Origin: Acinetobacter wuhouensis
Lineage (GTDB): Bacteria; Pseudomonadota; Gammaproteobacteria; Pseudomonadales; Moraxellaceae
Reading direction: 5' to 3'
Length of the DNA: 38,671 nt
Assembly (NCBI RefSeq): GCF_001696605.3
Contig: NZ_CP031709.1
Location: forward strand, 1 to 38,671
Shown here: piece by piece, positions 1-6,626 of the stretch
How positions within the stretch are numbered: position 1 is the first letter of the stretch
Layout: every line of letters starts with the position of its first letter
The notes under the pieces: generated by a model
What the model saw: only the letters and a program-made list of their open reading frames with translations
Database searches by the model: none
What the model was told of the DNA's origin: nothing
Made by a program: the position numbers and the translations under genes

Positions 1-44
1 GCTGTTAGGCTCAAAATGCCCATTGTGACGAAGATTTTTTTCAT
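1..44 (-). CDS. VirB7-like lipoprotein, N-terminal part (continues at 38671)
   Basis: Reading leftward from the ATG at 44 gives MKKIFVTMGILSLTA, the start of a lipoprotein signal peptide. The frame runs off the window at base 1 and continues without a break at 38671, where it reads LTACATNTSS and goes on to a stop at 38515. The joined product has 66 residues with an LTAC lipobox. The exact continuity is the main evidence that the window is a closed circle. It is the first gene of the leftward type IV secretion operon, so a VirB7-type outer-membrane lipoprotein role is inferred from size, lipobox and position. Confidence 0.8.
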   Translation of the reverse strand, partial: MKKIFVTMGILSLT

Positions 45-61
45 AGTTCTAGCCTTATCGG

Positions 62-91
62 TTGTAGAGTTATAACAGTATAACTCTACAA
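62..91. promoter_or_regulatory. 13-bp-arm palindrome in front of the secretion operon
   Basis: Arms TTGTAGAGTTATA and TATAACTCTACAA are perfect and separated by ACAG. The site lies 18 bp upstream of the first gene of the operon and, read leftward, covers a -10-like TATACT. The same core (10-bp arms, same ACAG spacer) recurs at 28830-28853 in front of the second virB1, and a spacer-less version lies at 411-426. An operator for a plasmid regulator is the simplest reading; a 5' RNA hairpin is possible. Confidence 0.6.
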
Positions 92-226
92 GTTTAAAAA
101 TAGAACAAGTTTACTAAAATCTAACCATTTCAACTGTTTTAAATGGTAAACAAAAAGATAACACTTTTATTATTAAGTATTCATATTCAATCACTTAATT
201 GTAATTTTTTACTATTGAGTATAAAG

Positions 227-346
227 GCTCGAAAGTTTATGCACGTATTGGGAATGCTTCAGCATACCCAATGCTAAGTAAAGCTTTGAGCAATCAACCG
301 ACTGTAGGTAAGGGCTACCGTTCTCGCAGGCACAGAGGGCGATAGT
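227..346 (+). repeat. 120-bp inverted repeat C, copy 1
   Basis: This stretch matches the reverse complement of 4574-4693 over 120 bp with about four differences, all transitions. Inside is an imperfect hairpin whose arms are ATTGGGAATGC and GCATACCCAAT around TTCA. The two copies bracket the structured non-coding region, the partition operon and the AcrVA2-like gene. Confidence 0.9.
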
Positions 347-410
347 TAATTTATTTTGATTTTATGAATAATAATTAAGCGTGTGGTGATACCCTTTATT
401 TAGGGTGATT

Positions 411-426
411 TAGAGTTATAACTCTA
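411..426. promoter_or_regulatory. Perfect 16-bp palindrome TAGAGTTATAACTCTA
   Basis: The half site TAGAGTTA is the same as in the palindromes at 62-91 and 28830-28853, but here the halves abut without the ACAG spacer. It lies far from any start codon, in the non-coding region left of the terminator at 500-529. It may be a third binding site for the same regulator. Confidence 0.45.
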
Positions 427-493
427 TGATATTTCAATAAATAGCAAAAAAAAGTTTTTGATTGTTATAGGGAAATTGTGAAATAGCGCACAA

Positions 494-529
494 AGAAAAA
501 GCCCCGATAGTCTTGCAACTATCGGGGCT
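494..529 (-). terminator. Intrinsic terminator for leftward transcription
   Basis: Arms AGCCCCGATAGT (500-511) and ACTATCGGGGCT (518-529) are perfect around a 6-base loop. Read on the minus strand the hairpin is followed by TTTTTC; on the plus strand it is followed by ATGTTCTATA, which is not a U tract. It therefore stops leftward transcripts, yet no minus-strand gene lies between it and the partition operon. Confidence 0.75.
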
Positions 530-1132
530 ATGTTCTATATTCTTCGGTACACAGTTATTTGATGCGGTAAACATCATCTAACGAAGATCATAAGGTTTGG
601 CGACCGTTATGATTTCACCTGAAAGGCTTGTACCTGAACTCTATTATTGCATTTATATTAGATTTTGCAAGTCATACAATGAAAAAACTTCGTTAATTTA
701 GTGTCTATTCGTATATCAAATAAGCGCATTGTTTATTTGCCGAGCTTCGTCTACTCCTGTGTTTTATAAAGCTTTATGTTTGTAAGTGCATTGCCTTAAA
801 TGGGTCAACAATGGCATAGAGTTTTAAAGACGGTTGGTGTAGCAGGAGGATACAAGTGACGGCAGTATCACCAACGCAAGAGTTAAGCACCTAGCCAGTG
901 TAAAACGCCCGCTTGCTGATGAACGCACAATAGGCGGGGACGCAGGGAATACGCTAGGAACTGGCATAAATAAGACGTTGGGGAAACCCTCCTTGAGATT
1001 GCCGACCTAGTGAGTGAGCTAATGCGTGTGCAGGGGAGCTGTAAGGCTCTAAATACTCACTTGCTGTTATGCCCTTACATTGGCATACAGTGTCGATTGA
1101 AAGCGATGTCGGCTCCGACAGCAATGCTACAA

Positions 1133-1199
1133 CGGCAATATTCAAGATAGCCATTTTAAGCAATTTTTTTGCTTAGGCTATCTAGGGTGAATATTGCCG
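1133..1199. repeat. Long three-tier hairpin
   Basis: Three nested pairs are perfect: CGGCAATATTC (1133-1143) with GAATATTGCCG (1189-1199), AGATAGCC (1145-1152) with GGCTATCT (1176-1183), and AAGCAA (1158-1163) with TTGCTT (1169-1174). The structure stands directly beside a second one at 1202-1276, as in plasmid origins or structured RNAs. Confidence 0.7.
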
Positions 1200-1201
1200 A
1201 A

Positions 1202-1276
1202 ATCTGCTCAATCTCACCAACCGCAAGGCGGTTGAAGCGAAGCGAAAACGACTAAGGTTGTGAGGTTGAAGCAGAT
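1202..1276. repeat. Second long hairpin with inner hairpin
   Basis: Outer arms ATCTGCTCAA (1202-1211) and TTGAAGCAGAT (1266-1276) pair, with CTCAC/GTGAG continuing the stem with small bulges. An inner hairpin has arms CAACCGC (1218-1224) and GCGGTTG (1228-1234) around AAG. Confidence 0.65.
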
Positions 1277-1419
1277 AAGCGCCTCATTGTAATAGCGCCT
1301 ATTTCCAGTACATATATAAGTATTGCTTATATATAGTTTTACTTATAAAGACTTTAAATAACAAACTATTAGAACAATAGAGAACAATTACAAAAGTATC
1401 TAAAATACCCCTTGATTGT

Positions 1420-1449
1420 TTTGTGAGTACAAATTAATATATGTATAAA
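1420..1449 (+). promoter_or_regulatory. Promoter and operator of the partition operon
   Basis: A -35 TTGTGA (1421-1426), 17-bp spacer and -10 TATAAA (1444-1449) precede the gene at 1468. The palindrome TTTGTGAGTACAAA (1420-1433) covers the -35. It is the exact reverse complement of the TTTGTACTCACAAA found over the -35 of all seven array promoters. Confidence 0.75.
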
Positions 1450-1467
1450 TAGTTAGGGAATATACCT

Positions 1468-1707
1468 ATGATTAAATCTACTAAAGGTAAGACAAGATCA
1501 ACAATGATTGGTAATCAAAACAGTGTTAAAGAAGTTGTCAAAGAAGATAGATTTCAAACACGTATGAACCATGAAGATAAGTTGAAACTTATTAAATTCT
1601 GCAAAGATAACAATTTAAGCCAAACAGATTTTTTAATTAATTCAATGGTCGATAAAGGCATTCTTCCTGAAAGCAGACGATCAGTAAAAACAACAGACAA
1701 TACTTAA
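1468..1707 (+). CDS. Small ribbon-helix-helix-like DNA-binding protein, candidate repressor
   Basis: 79 residues. The N-terminal part is basic and probably flexible. Residues about 28-70 ([22 protein letters not shown], then [15 protein letters not shown]) look like a beta strand followed by two helices, the ribbon-helix-helix plan common in plasmid partition regulators such as the Omega protein of pSM19035. AGGGAA lies 8 bp before the ATG. It is first in a tight operon with parA. The palindrome over its own promoter also occurs at seven array promoters, so I infer it is an autorepressor with a plasmid-wide regulon. The fold call is by eye; the protein at 2410-2814 is an alternative owner of the operator. 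Confidence 0.6.
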   Translation: MIKSTKGKTRSTMIGNQNSVKEVVKEDRFQTRMNHEDKLKLIKFCKDNNLSQTDFLINSMVDKGILPESRRSVKTTDNT

Positions 1708-1723
1708 TTTAAAGGAAAAGAAC

Positions 1724-2413
1724 ATGAGCAATAACACTGAAAAATTATCTAAAGTAATCGCATTGGTTAATCAGAAAGGCGGTGTATCTAAAACAACGAC
1801 TTCAATTAATTTAGCTATGGGCTTATCTCTACGTGGGTATGACGTACTGTTAGTTGATGGTGACCCGCAAGCTAGTTCACTTGACTGGGCTACTGTACGT
1901 GAAGAAGCAGATATTGATTTAGGCTTTACTGTTATTGGTGTACCAAAAACCAACTTAGCCAAAGAGATTGCTAAAATTAAATCAAAATATGACTTTGTAA
2001 TCACTGACAGCGCAGGCAGACAGTCAGAATTAACACGCCTTGCTATTGTAGCTTGTGACGTTGCGATCGTTCCAAATACGACAAGTCCATTGGATGCTTG
2101 GGCTACTAAAGAAACCTTAAAATCAATCAATGAAATTAAGGGCTATCGTGATTTTTCAGCTTACTTTTTATTGAGTGGCGTAAACCCACAAACTAAGGTC
2201 TTTAATGAGGTTAAAGAGTGGTTAGCTGAAAGTTACCCTTTACCAATTTTGGACACTAAGATTGCGTTACGAACTGCTTTTTCACGTTCATTGGGCGAGG
2301 GCTTGTCTATCTATGAATATAAAGATGATCATGGGAAACAGGATAAGAAAGCAATTGCCGAAGTCGATGCTTTAATTGATGAAATTTTACAACGTGAGGG
2401 AATGACTGAATGA
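1724..2413 (+). CDS. parA: ParA-family partition ATPase
   Basis: 229 residues, a short ParA/Soj-type ATPase without N-terminal DNA-binding domain. The deviant Walker A reads KGGVSKTT at about residues 18-25, followed by [11 protein letters not shown] (switch I region) and a Walker B-like [10 protein letters not shown] near residue 88. Such proteins form ATP-dependent patches on the nucleoid and pull plasmid copies apart with a centromere-binding partner. AAAGG precedes the ATG. The stop overlaps the next start by ATGA, indicating coupling to the protein at 2410-2814. Confidence 0.92.
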   Translation: MSNNTEKLSKVIALVNQKGGVSKTTTSINLAMGLSLRGYDVLLVDGDPQASSLDWATVREEADIDLGFTVIGVPKTNLAKEIAKIKSKYDFVITDSAGRQSELTRLAIVACDVAIVPNTTSPLDAWATKETLKSINEIKGYRDFSAYFLLSGVNPQTKVFNEVKEWLAESYPLPILDTKIALRTAFSRSLGEGLSIYEYKDDHGKQDKKAIAEVDALIDEILQREGMTE

Positions 2414-2814
2414 AAGCACCTAAAGGCAATGCTACTGTGACCAGTAGCAATGCCCATATTGCAAATGAAAAGGCTCACATTGTTAATTCTTTGAACTTTG
2501 ACAAAATTCAAAAAATTAAGATCAATCCCGATCTATACAAAAAGATCGAGAAAGTAGCGGATAAAAGAAAAGTCGTACTAGCAGATATTGCTAGATCGGC
2601 TTTGGACTTCTATTTAAACAATCCAAGTGCGCCATACAGTGAAGAATTAAGTAAGGGTAATTCTAAGCAATTAATCTACACCATTAATCACTTGTATGAT
2701 GTGAAGATAAACAGCTTTAAGGCTGTTCATGGTATCAACCGAAGTGACCAAATTAGACAGGCATTATCGGCTTGGCTTATCAATGAAAACTTATTAAAGC
2801 TTGATGAAAATTAA
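2410..2814 (+). CDS. ParA partner, probable centromere-binding protein
   Basis: 134 residues, translationally coupled to parA through an ATGA overlap. A polar N-terminal 35 residues (where ParA-stimulating peptides usually sit) is followed by [34 protein letters not shown] at about 39-72, which resembles a ribbon-helix-helix domain, and a second similar stretch, [22 protein letters not shown], near the C-terminus. No HTH-type ParB domain is seen. The position says ParB-equivalent; the family assignment is by eye only. Together with the protein at 1468 this would give the operon two DNA-binding proteins, one of which may read the repeated palindrome. Confidence 0.6.
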   Translation: MKAPKGNATVTSSNAHIANEKAHIVNSLNFDKIQKIKINPDLYKKIEKVADKRKVVLADIARSALDFYLNNPSAPYSEELSKGNSKQLIYTINHLYDVKINSFKAVHGINRSDQIRQALSAWLINENLLKLDEN

Positions 2815-2823
2815 GGGCTTGAT

Positions 2824-3012
2824 ATGAACCTAAATGATCTAAAAAATAAGGTGATCATAAATAATGAAATTGATCAAAAAAACTTTGATTACCTAATTAC
2901 ACAGGTAGATCAGGTTGCAATTGAGTACGCTATAAATGAATTGGAGAGCCAAAATAAGCGACCCTATCTATCTAATATTTTTAAGTTGCTAGAAATACCG
3001 CCCCGCCAATAA
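2824..3012 (+). CDS. Small hypothetical protein of the par operon
   Basis: 62 residues, 9 bp after the preceding stop, with AAGGGC before the ATG. The sequence is acidic to neutral and helical, without a recognisable motif; it contains DYLITQVDQVAIEYAINELESQNKRPYLSNIFKLLEI. I do not recognise it. Its placement makes cotranscription with parA very likely. Confidence 0.6.
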   Translation: MNLNDLKNKVIINNEIDQKNFDYLITQVDQVAIEYAINELESQNKRPYLSNIFKLLEIPPRQ

Positions 3013-3043
3013 GTGGGGCTTATTTGTCTTTGGAGGGACTGAC

Positions 3044-3250
3044 ATGCAGAAAATTATAATCAGGGTACTTATCATCACTGGCTTTTTAATGCCTGCAATT
3101 ATTATGTTCTTTTTCCCTAGCTTAACTGGGACTAAGTTTTTTTGGTTAAGTATGCTTGTATTCTGTTTTCTAATTTTGCGAATACGTGGAATTTTGCTAC
3201 TTTTGGGCATTACTTATGCCAGTCTATCTTCTATGTTTTCCCGCCATTAA
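3044..3250 (+). CDS. Small membrane protein
   Basis: 68 residues, mostly hydrophobic, with two or three membrane helices (about residues 4-24, 31-47 and 48-62) joined by short basic loops. GGAGG stands 8 bp before the ATG, a strong ribosome site. It is the last gene before a hairpin element that separates it from the convergent gene at 3455. Function unknown. Confidence 0.6.
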   Translation: MQKIIIRVLIITGFLMPAIIMFFFPSLTGTKFFWLSMLVFCFLILRIRGILLLLGITYASLSSMFSRH

Positions 3251-3272
3251 AACCGCCCTACCCTATTAATTA

Positions 3273-3400
3273 AAACCGTTTTAGCACGTATGGACTTGCA
3301 ATTTCATTGCTTGGTCCATACTTGGCCAAAACTCTTACTGTGAAAAATCATATTCCGATGCTTGGTCAGAACTGCAAGTATGCAGTCTTGACCAGGCATC
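3273..3400 (+). repeat. Double-hairpin intergenic element, copy 1
   Basis: A first hairpin pairs GTATGGAC with GTCCATAC around a GCAAT/ATTGC inner stem (about 3288-3321). A second, 3357-3400, has 20-base arms GATGCTTGGTCAGAACTGCA and TGCAGTCTTGACCAGGCATC around AGTA. The element lies between convergent genes. A full copy is at 23747-23871 and the second hairpin alone at 21945-21988. No U tract follows on either strand, so it is not a classic terminator. Confidence 0.75.
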
Positions 3401-3454
3401 TACTTTATTGAATGATTTAAGTGGGTTATGAGTGCGGGGGAAATGTCAAAAAGG

Positions 3455-4483
3455 TCAGTCCATATTTTTTATAGTACCGCCAACTAAAGTTATAGGTATC
3501 CATTTAAAATCGTATCGTTCATAACTACCTTTTGCCCCATACCAATACAAGTGATAGTGCGCCCGCCTTAAATGTGGTCTGCGGTGTACTTTTGATGATT
3601 GTTTAGAATATTCAGTTAATTGATCATTTACGGCTTTAATCTGCTTAGACATTTCCTTGCCTGCAATAAAAGGCTTGTACTTTTGGGCTTCAAATAATCT
3701 AGGCACACGCTTTACGGTCTGAACGCCTACCCTTTCCTTATGGTTGTCAGGAAGCAATGGGACATAATCAGGCTTAGATAAACTGAACCAAAGCAAAATA
3801 TTGATAAGTTGCTTTTGTAGGGATTGGTATTGATCTATTTCATTTTCATCTAATATTGAACGGTCATCATGAAATTCATCTATGAAATCTGATAAACAAT
3901 CTTCTATAGCTTTTTCTTCATTGACTAATAAGACGATCGTTCGAGTTAAACCAGTATCAAGAAAAATCGTAGATACTAAAACTTTTTGATAGCAAAGTTC
4001 AGTTAAGGTAAATATCACTCCATAAATTTTAGATTGCTGAAAGTGCAAATCAAAATTATCAGTTTGAACGTAAATGCACAGCTCAGGAACATTGATCAAA
4101 AAGTTTGGCAAATTGCCCTCAAATTTACTTTTTGTTAGTTCAGTTGCTACCTCATTTTCAAATCTATAAATATTCTTTGTCAGCATCCAAGAACCGAGCG
4201 TGACCAGTTCACCAGTAGGACAAGGCAAATTATTGATTAGATGATCGGGAATTGCATCACCAACATTTAAACCTTTCTGCCAGTCTGGAGCATAGCAGTC
4301 TAAGCCTGCATATATCCAATCATCCCAAGTGACCAAAGAACTAATTTTTTTATCATCGTTTTTATACTTGATAGCCTTTGATTCAATCTTATTAAAGATA
4401 CCCTTAAAACTTGCTTTCAAGTGTTGGCAACGTGCAGTAACGACCTTTAAAGGTATTGCAAATTCATTAGATAAGTTCGCCAT
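3455..4483 (-). CDS. AcrVA2-family anti-CRISPR-like protein
   Basis: 342 residues, close to the length of Moraxella AcrVA2 (about 320). The C-terminal block RRPHLRRAHYHLYWYGAKG followed by FKWIPITLVGG matches what I remember of AcrVA2 (RPHIRRGHWH...RWQPAVFVN), and NFLINVPELCIYVQTDNFD and ILLWFSLSKPDYV match its middle region. AcrVA2 binds the nascent N-terminus of Cas12a and causes loss of cas12a mRNA; wider homologues on plasmids are mostly untested. The gene is alone on the minus strand, behind two CACTATAT(A/C)TAGTG palindromes at 4521-4568. Homology is from memory, so family membership is likely but activity is unproven. Confidence 0.72.
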   Translation of the reverse strand: MANLSNEFAIPLKVVTARCQHLKASFKGIFNKIESKAIKYKNDDKKISSLVTWDDWIYAGLDCYAPDWQKGLNVGDAIPDHLINNLPCPTGELVTLGSWMLTKNIYRFENEVATELTKSKFEGNLPNFLINVPELCIYVQTDNFDLHFQQSKIYGVIFTLTELCYQKVLVSTIFLDTGLTRTIVLLVNEEKAIEDCLSDFIDEFHDDRSILDENEIDQYQSLQKQLINILLWFSLSKPDYVPLLPDNHKERVGVQTVKRVPRLFEAQKYKPFIAGKEMSKQIKAVNDQLTEYSKQSSKVHRRPHLRRAHYHLYWYGAKGSYERYDFKWIPITLVGGTIKNMD

Positions 4484-4518
4484 GAAGCCCTGCCCTGCTT
4501 TTAATTAAGTAATTCTAT

Positions 4519-4568
4519 AACACTATATCTAGTGCGGATCTCATACCTACTAGCCACTATATATAGTG
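4519..4568 (-). promoter_or_regulatory. Paired palindromic operators upstream of the AcrVA2-like gene
   Basis: CACTATATCTAGTG (4521-4534, one mismatch) and CACTATATATAGTG (4555-4568, perfect) lie 38 to 85 bp upstream of the start. Read leftward a TATAGT in the proximal site could serve as -10. Two equal sites suggest cooperative repression; the repressor is not identified and no Aca-type gene is adjacent. Confidence 0.5.
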
Positions 4569-4573
4569 TTTCT

Positions 4574-4693
4574 ACTATCGCCCTCTATGCCTGCGAGAAC
4601 GGTAGCCCTTGCCTACAGTCGGTTGATTGCTCAAAGCTTTACTTAGCATTGGGTATGCTGAAGCATTCCCAATACGTGCGTAAACTTTTGAGC
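4574..4693 (-). repeat. 120-bp inverted repeat C, copy 2
   Basis: Reverse complement of 227-346 with about four transitions. It lies between the AcrVA2-like operators and the first array promoter, in a 387-bp gene-free stretch. Homologous recombination between the copies would invert the 4.2-kb par/AcrVA2 segment. Confidence 0.9.
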
Positions 4694-4713
4694 TAATATT
4701 ATACCTAAGTTGT

Positions 4714-4727
4714 ATTGTACTCACAGA
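4714..4727 (+). promoter_or_regulatory. Degenerate copy of the array operator
   Basis: ATTGTACTCACAGA differs from the array operator TTTGTACTCACAAA at two positions. No good -10 follows at the right spacing, so it looks like the remains of an older promoter module. Confidence 0.35.
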
Positions 4728-4795
4728 TCATATTATGCGTATTAATGTTAATTAGTATAGCAGTAATAATAATTTCAAAAGTTTACATATATTGT

Positions 4796-4851
4796 TTTGT
4801 ACTCACAAATCATTATATGTATAATGTATTTATTAAGTCGATTGGCGACTT
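4796..4851 (+). promoter_or_regulatory. Array promoter 1 with operator and 5' hairpin
   Basis: Operator TTTGTACTCACAAA (4796-4809) covers -35 TTGTAC (4797-4802); 17-bp spacer; -10 TATAAT (4820-4825). The leader begins with the hairpin AAGTCG-ATTGG-CGACTT (4835-4851). The sequence TTTACATATATTG upstream is also shared. Confidence 0.88.
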
Positions 4852-4870
4852 AAATAATAGGTGATTAATT

Positions 4871-5176
4871 ATGAACAATATTTTCACAAAGTTGGATACT
4901 AAAAAAATAGTTATTGAACTACTAAATGCTTTTGAAAAAGCAAACTTCGATTACTACTCAAGAGCCTATCTTGAAAGTCCAAAAGGTACATTTTGCGTGT
5001 CCTTTGGAAACTGTCAAATGCAAGATGCAAACATTATTACTATCTACATAGATAAAGCACCACATGAGTTTTATTTCACCCATGAACATTCCAATATTGC
5101 TGAAGCACATTACGAAGCAATTAATCTATTTAAACAAATTTTAGACTTTTACTTTACCTATCTAAAGCAAACATAA
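4871..5176 (+). CDS. Array gene 1, unknown protein
   Basis: 101 residues with AGGTG before the ATG. It has an alternating beta-strand plan (GTFCVSFGNC, NIITIYID, HEFYFTHEHS) ending in an amphipathic helix IAEAHYEAINLFKQILDFYFTYL. The end resembles that of array gene 3 at 6112 (MNEAEHQAKDFIEQINEVL), so the two may be distant paralogues. No known domain recognised. It has its own promoter module and terminator, so it is a monocistronic unit. The company of an antirestriction gene makes a host-defence-related role possible, but nothing in the protein itself shows one. Confidence 0.65.
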   Translation: MNNIFTKLDTKKIVIELLNAFEKANFDYYSRAYLESPKGTFCVSFGNCQMQDANIITIYIDKAPHEFYFTHEHSNIAEAHYEAINLFKQILDFYFTYLKQT

Positions 5177-5178
5177 GT

Positions 5179-5200
5179 AAGCCCCGCAAGGGGCTTTTTT
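5179..5200 (+). terminator. Array terminator after gene 1
   Basis: GCCCC-GCAA-GGGGC stem-loop followed by TTTTTT, 2 bp after the stop codon. Identical to the terminators at 6403, 7228, 7933 and 8750. Confidence 0.92.
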
Positions 5201-5269
5201 AATGCCTGCGGGCTTGGTTCAGATCGGGAGTGACCAAAACCACAGGAAAGGGAAACAACCCACTACAGC
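5179..5269 (+). repeat. Array spacer module, partial copy (terminator half)
   Basis: The terminator and the following conserved block (CCTGCGGGCTTGG ... ACAACCC) match the full modules at 6403, 7228, 7933 and 8750 up to about 5269. The next 45 bp differ from the other copies, and the shared promoter half resumes near 5313. It is therefore a diverged or recombinant member of the repeat family. Confidence 0.8.
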
Positions 5270-5325
5270 GAAAAATAAGAGCAATCAGGGCGCATAACGC
5301 TATTACATTAATTTACCTATATTGT

Positions 5326-5381
5326 TTTGTACTCACAAATCAATATAGGCATAATATATTTGTCAGGTCGATTGGCGATCT
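5326..5381 (+). promoter_or_regulatory. Array promoter 2 with operator and 5' hairpin
   Basis: Operator 5326-5339, -35 TTGTAC (5327-5332), 17-bp spacer, -10 CATAAT (5350-5355). Hairpin AGGTCG-ATTGG-CGATCT (5365-5381) keeps pairing through one G-U pair. The -10 is one base off consensus, so this may be the weakest of the series. Confidence 0.85.
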
Positions 5382-5401
5382 AATAAAAAAGGCTTTGAGT
5401 T

Positions 5402-5797
5402 ATGACCAGTAAAGAACAACTTTCGTTAGAGTTGCCTATAGTTGAAACAGCTCAATCATACAAAGATATGAAAGGGCTATATAGCGTTGATATTTCCCAT
5501 ATATACCGCTTTTATATTCTCCTTAATTGGTATGGGGTACTAGAAAAAAGCAAAGTGATTAAAGTGGGCAGTGATGCAATTTTTGAATGTGATAATGAAA
5601 TGATTGCAGATGAAATTTTAAATTGCATTCCGAGCTGTAAAAAAAGAAAGGTTTATCGAGTACCAAATTTTAACCCTATTTATTTTTCAGGAATAGATAA
5701 GCCATCGGTAAACCGTTGGAAGTTTTCAGTAGAAAGAAAACTAGGCTATGAAAAATCAATTTACTTTAGATCAGTTGCAAGCCGTTGGGATTATTAA
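5402..5797 (+). CDS. Array gene 2, unknown protein
   Basis: 131 residues, AAGG about 10 bp before the ATG. It looks globular and soluble, with a basic C-terminal third (NRWKFSVERKLGYEKSIYFRSVASRWDY). The middle part, NCIPSCKKRKVYRVPNFNPIYFSG, carries two close cysteines. I do not recognise a family. Unlike the other array genes it is not followed by the shared terminator: the 200-bp inverted repeat A begins 13 bp after its stop and replaces that half of the module. Confidence 0.6.
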   Translation: MTSKEQLSLELPIVETAQSYKDMKGLYSVDISHIYRFYILLNWYGVLEKSKVIKVGSDAIFECDNEMIADEILNCIPSCKKRKVYRVPNFNPIYFSGIDKPSVNRWKFSVERKLGYEKSIYFRSVASRWDY

Positions 5798-5810
5798 CCC
5801 CCCTGCCCTA

Positions 5811-6010
5811 GTCGCAACCCTGCGGGATTGCTTTGTAAGTCCCGCTTAGGGGCAAAGGGGAGTAGTTGCGGTTCTGCGGTCAGCTCGACAAAATCACAGA
5901 TTTTGTCGGCTTCGCTTGAACCTTGCAACGGTAATCAGGGAGGGAAGAATTTTTATATTTCTTCAGTTCGCAAAGTAGACACTTTGCTCTATTGATACCG
6001 CCTAGAGTTT
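5811..6010 (+). repeat. 200-bp perfect inverted repeat, copy A
   Basis: Identical, as reverse complement, to 10622-10821 from GTCGCAACCC to CCTAGAGTTT. It contains hairpins CGACAAAATC/GATTTTGTCG, GCAAAGT/ACTTTGC and CCC-TGC-GGG. It replaces the terminator half of an array module between genes 2 and 3. A perfect match over 200 bp points to recent duplication or ongoing gene conversion. Confidence 0.95.
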
Positions 6011-6032
6011 TACACTTGTTTACATATATTGT

Positions 6033-6088
6033 TTTGTACTCACAAATCAATTTAGGTATAATGTATTTATCAGGTCGATTGGCGATCT
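6033..6088 (+). promoter_or_regulatory. Array promoter 3 with operator and 5' hairpin
   Basis: Operator 6033-6046, -35 6034-6039, 17-bp spacer, -10 TATAAT (6057-6062), hairpin AGGTCG-ATTGG-CGATCT (6072-6088). Only the promoter half of the module is present here; repeat A abuts it at 6010. Confidence 0.88.
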
Positions 6089-6111
6089 ATCAATAAAACA
6101 GGTACTTAAAT

Positions 6112-6399
6112 ATGAAAACTCAAGTTTCACCCAAGACAGTTTTAAATCTAGTAGAAAATGTTTTGAGAACAAAAAAAAATGCCATGATCGTTATGCAGGG
6201 TATTTATTTAAAGAAAGGTAAAGCCGAAATATTCATCACGATTGGACAAGTTAAATTAATCACTGTGTTTTTTAAAGGTCGCACAGAGTTACTTTTAACC
6301 GCTTTAAAACATGACAGCATGAACGAAGCAGAACACCAAGCCAAAGACTTTATAGAACAAATTAACGAAGTTCTGGACGAAGTAGAGAAACGAAATTAA
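6112..6399 (+). CDS. Array gene 3, unknown protein
   Basis: 95 residues starting MKTQVSPKTV. Helix, then strands (NAMIVMQGIYL, AEIFITIGQVKLITVFF), then a long acidic C-terminal helix (MNEAEHQAKDFIEQINEVLDEVEK). The order of elements and the EAEHQA region are like array gene 1, so a shared fold is plausible. The upstream spacing has no strong ribosome site (ACAGG about 11 bp before). First gene inside the segment bounded by the 200-bp inverted repeats. Confidence 0.62.
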   Translation: MKTQVSPKTVLNLVENVLRTKKNAMIVMQGIYLKKGKAEIFITIGQVKLITVFFKGRTELLLTALKHDSMNEAEHQAKDFIEQINEVLDEVEKRN

Positions 6400-6402
6400 A
6401 AG

Positions 6403-6424
6403 AAGCCCCGCAAGGGGCTTTTTT
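6403..6424 (+). terminator. Array terminator after gene 3
   Basis: Same GCCCC-GCAA-GGGGC hairpin and T6 run as the other copies, 3 bp after the stop. Confidence 0.92.
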
Positions 6425-6550
6425 AATGCCTGCGGGCTTGGTTCAGATCGGGAGTGACCAAAACCACAGGAAAGAGAAACAACCCGCTACAGCGCAAATC
6501 TGAAGCATTCAAGACACACAATAAAAATTACACTTGTTTACATATATTGT

Positions 6551-6606
6551 TTTGTACTCACAAATCAATTTAGGTATAATGTATTTATCAGGTCGATTGG
6601 CGACCT
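6551..6606 (+). promoter_or_regulatory. Array promoter 4 with operator and 5' hairpin
   Basis: Operator 6551-6564, -35 6552-6557, 17-bp spacer, -10 TATAAT (6575-6580), hairpin AGGTCG-ATTGG-CGACCT (6590-6606). Confidence 0.9.
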
Positions 6607-6626
6607 CATACAAAAGGTACTCGAAA

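Larger units (their letters stand above)
530..1300 (-). ncRNA. Candidate long structured RNA or Rep-free replication region
   Basis: No convincing gene lies in this stretch, but it is rich in nested hairpins: ATCATAA/TTATGAT near 587-613; TTGGT/ACCAA with inner GATAC/GTATC near 834-875; CCAGT/ACTGG near 895-963; a GNRA-type GGG-GAAA-CCC near 981; GTGAGT/ACTCAC near 1011-1060; and two long hairpins at 1133-1199 and 1202-1276. The minus-strand terminator at 494-529 would end a leftward transcript. Because no Rep protein is recognisable on the plasmid, an RNA-primed origin is one reading; a regulatory RNA is another. Strand and ends are inferred. Confidence 0.4.
6403..6606 (+). repeat. Array spacer module, full copy 1 (about 204 bp)
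   Basis: Terminator, conserved spacer, promoter, operator and 5' hairpin in one block, nearly identical to 7228-7431, 7933-8136 and 8750-8953. The spacer has pairing arms TTGGT/ACCAA, TTCAGAT/ATCTGAA and GGG/CCC. It encodes no protein yet is as conserved as the promoter. Confidence 0.92.

Noticed and set aside
954..1163. 69-codon minus-strand frame in the structured region
   Set aside because: No ribosome site, it runs through several hairpins, and its start codon would be TTG. The region reads better as RNA or origin.
3455..4483. Replication initiator as identity of the 342-residue gene
   Set aside because: Its length would fit, but no winged-helix Rep motifs are visible and the C-terminus agrees with the AcrVA2 family.
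4728..4760. XerC/XerD (pdif) site
   Set aside because: TATTAATGTTAATT is only partly like the XerD half and no XerC half is at the right distance. I found no convincing pdif site by eye elsewhere.
5230..5412. 60-codon frame between array genes 1 and 2
   Set aside because: It lies across the repeated spacer and promoter and has no counterpart in the other module copies.
6534..6626. N-terminal extension of array gene 4 (and the like at 8064-8156 for gene 6)
   Set aside because: The frame translates the promoter, operator and leader hairpin, upstream of the transcript start. The inner ATGs have proper ribosome sites.
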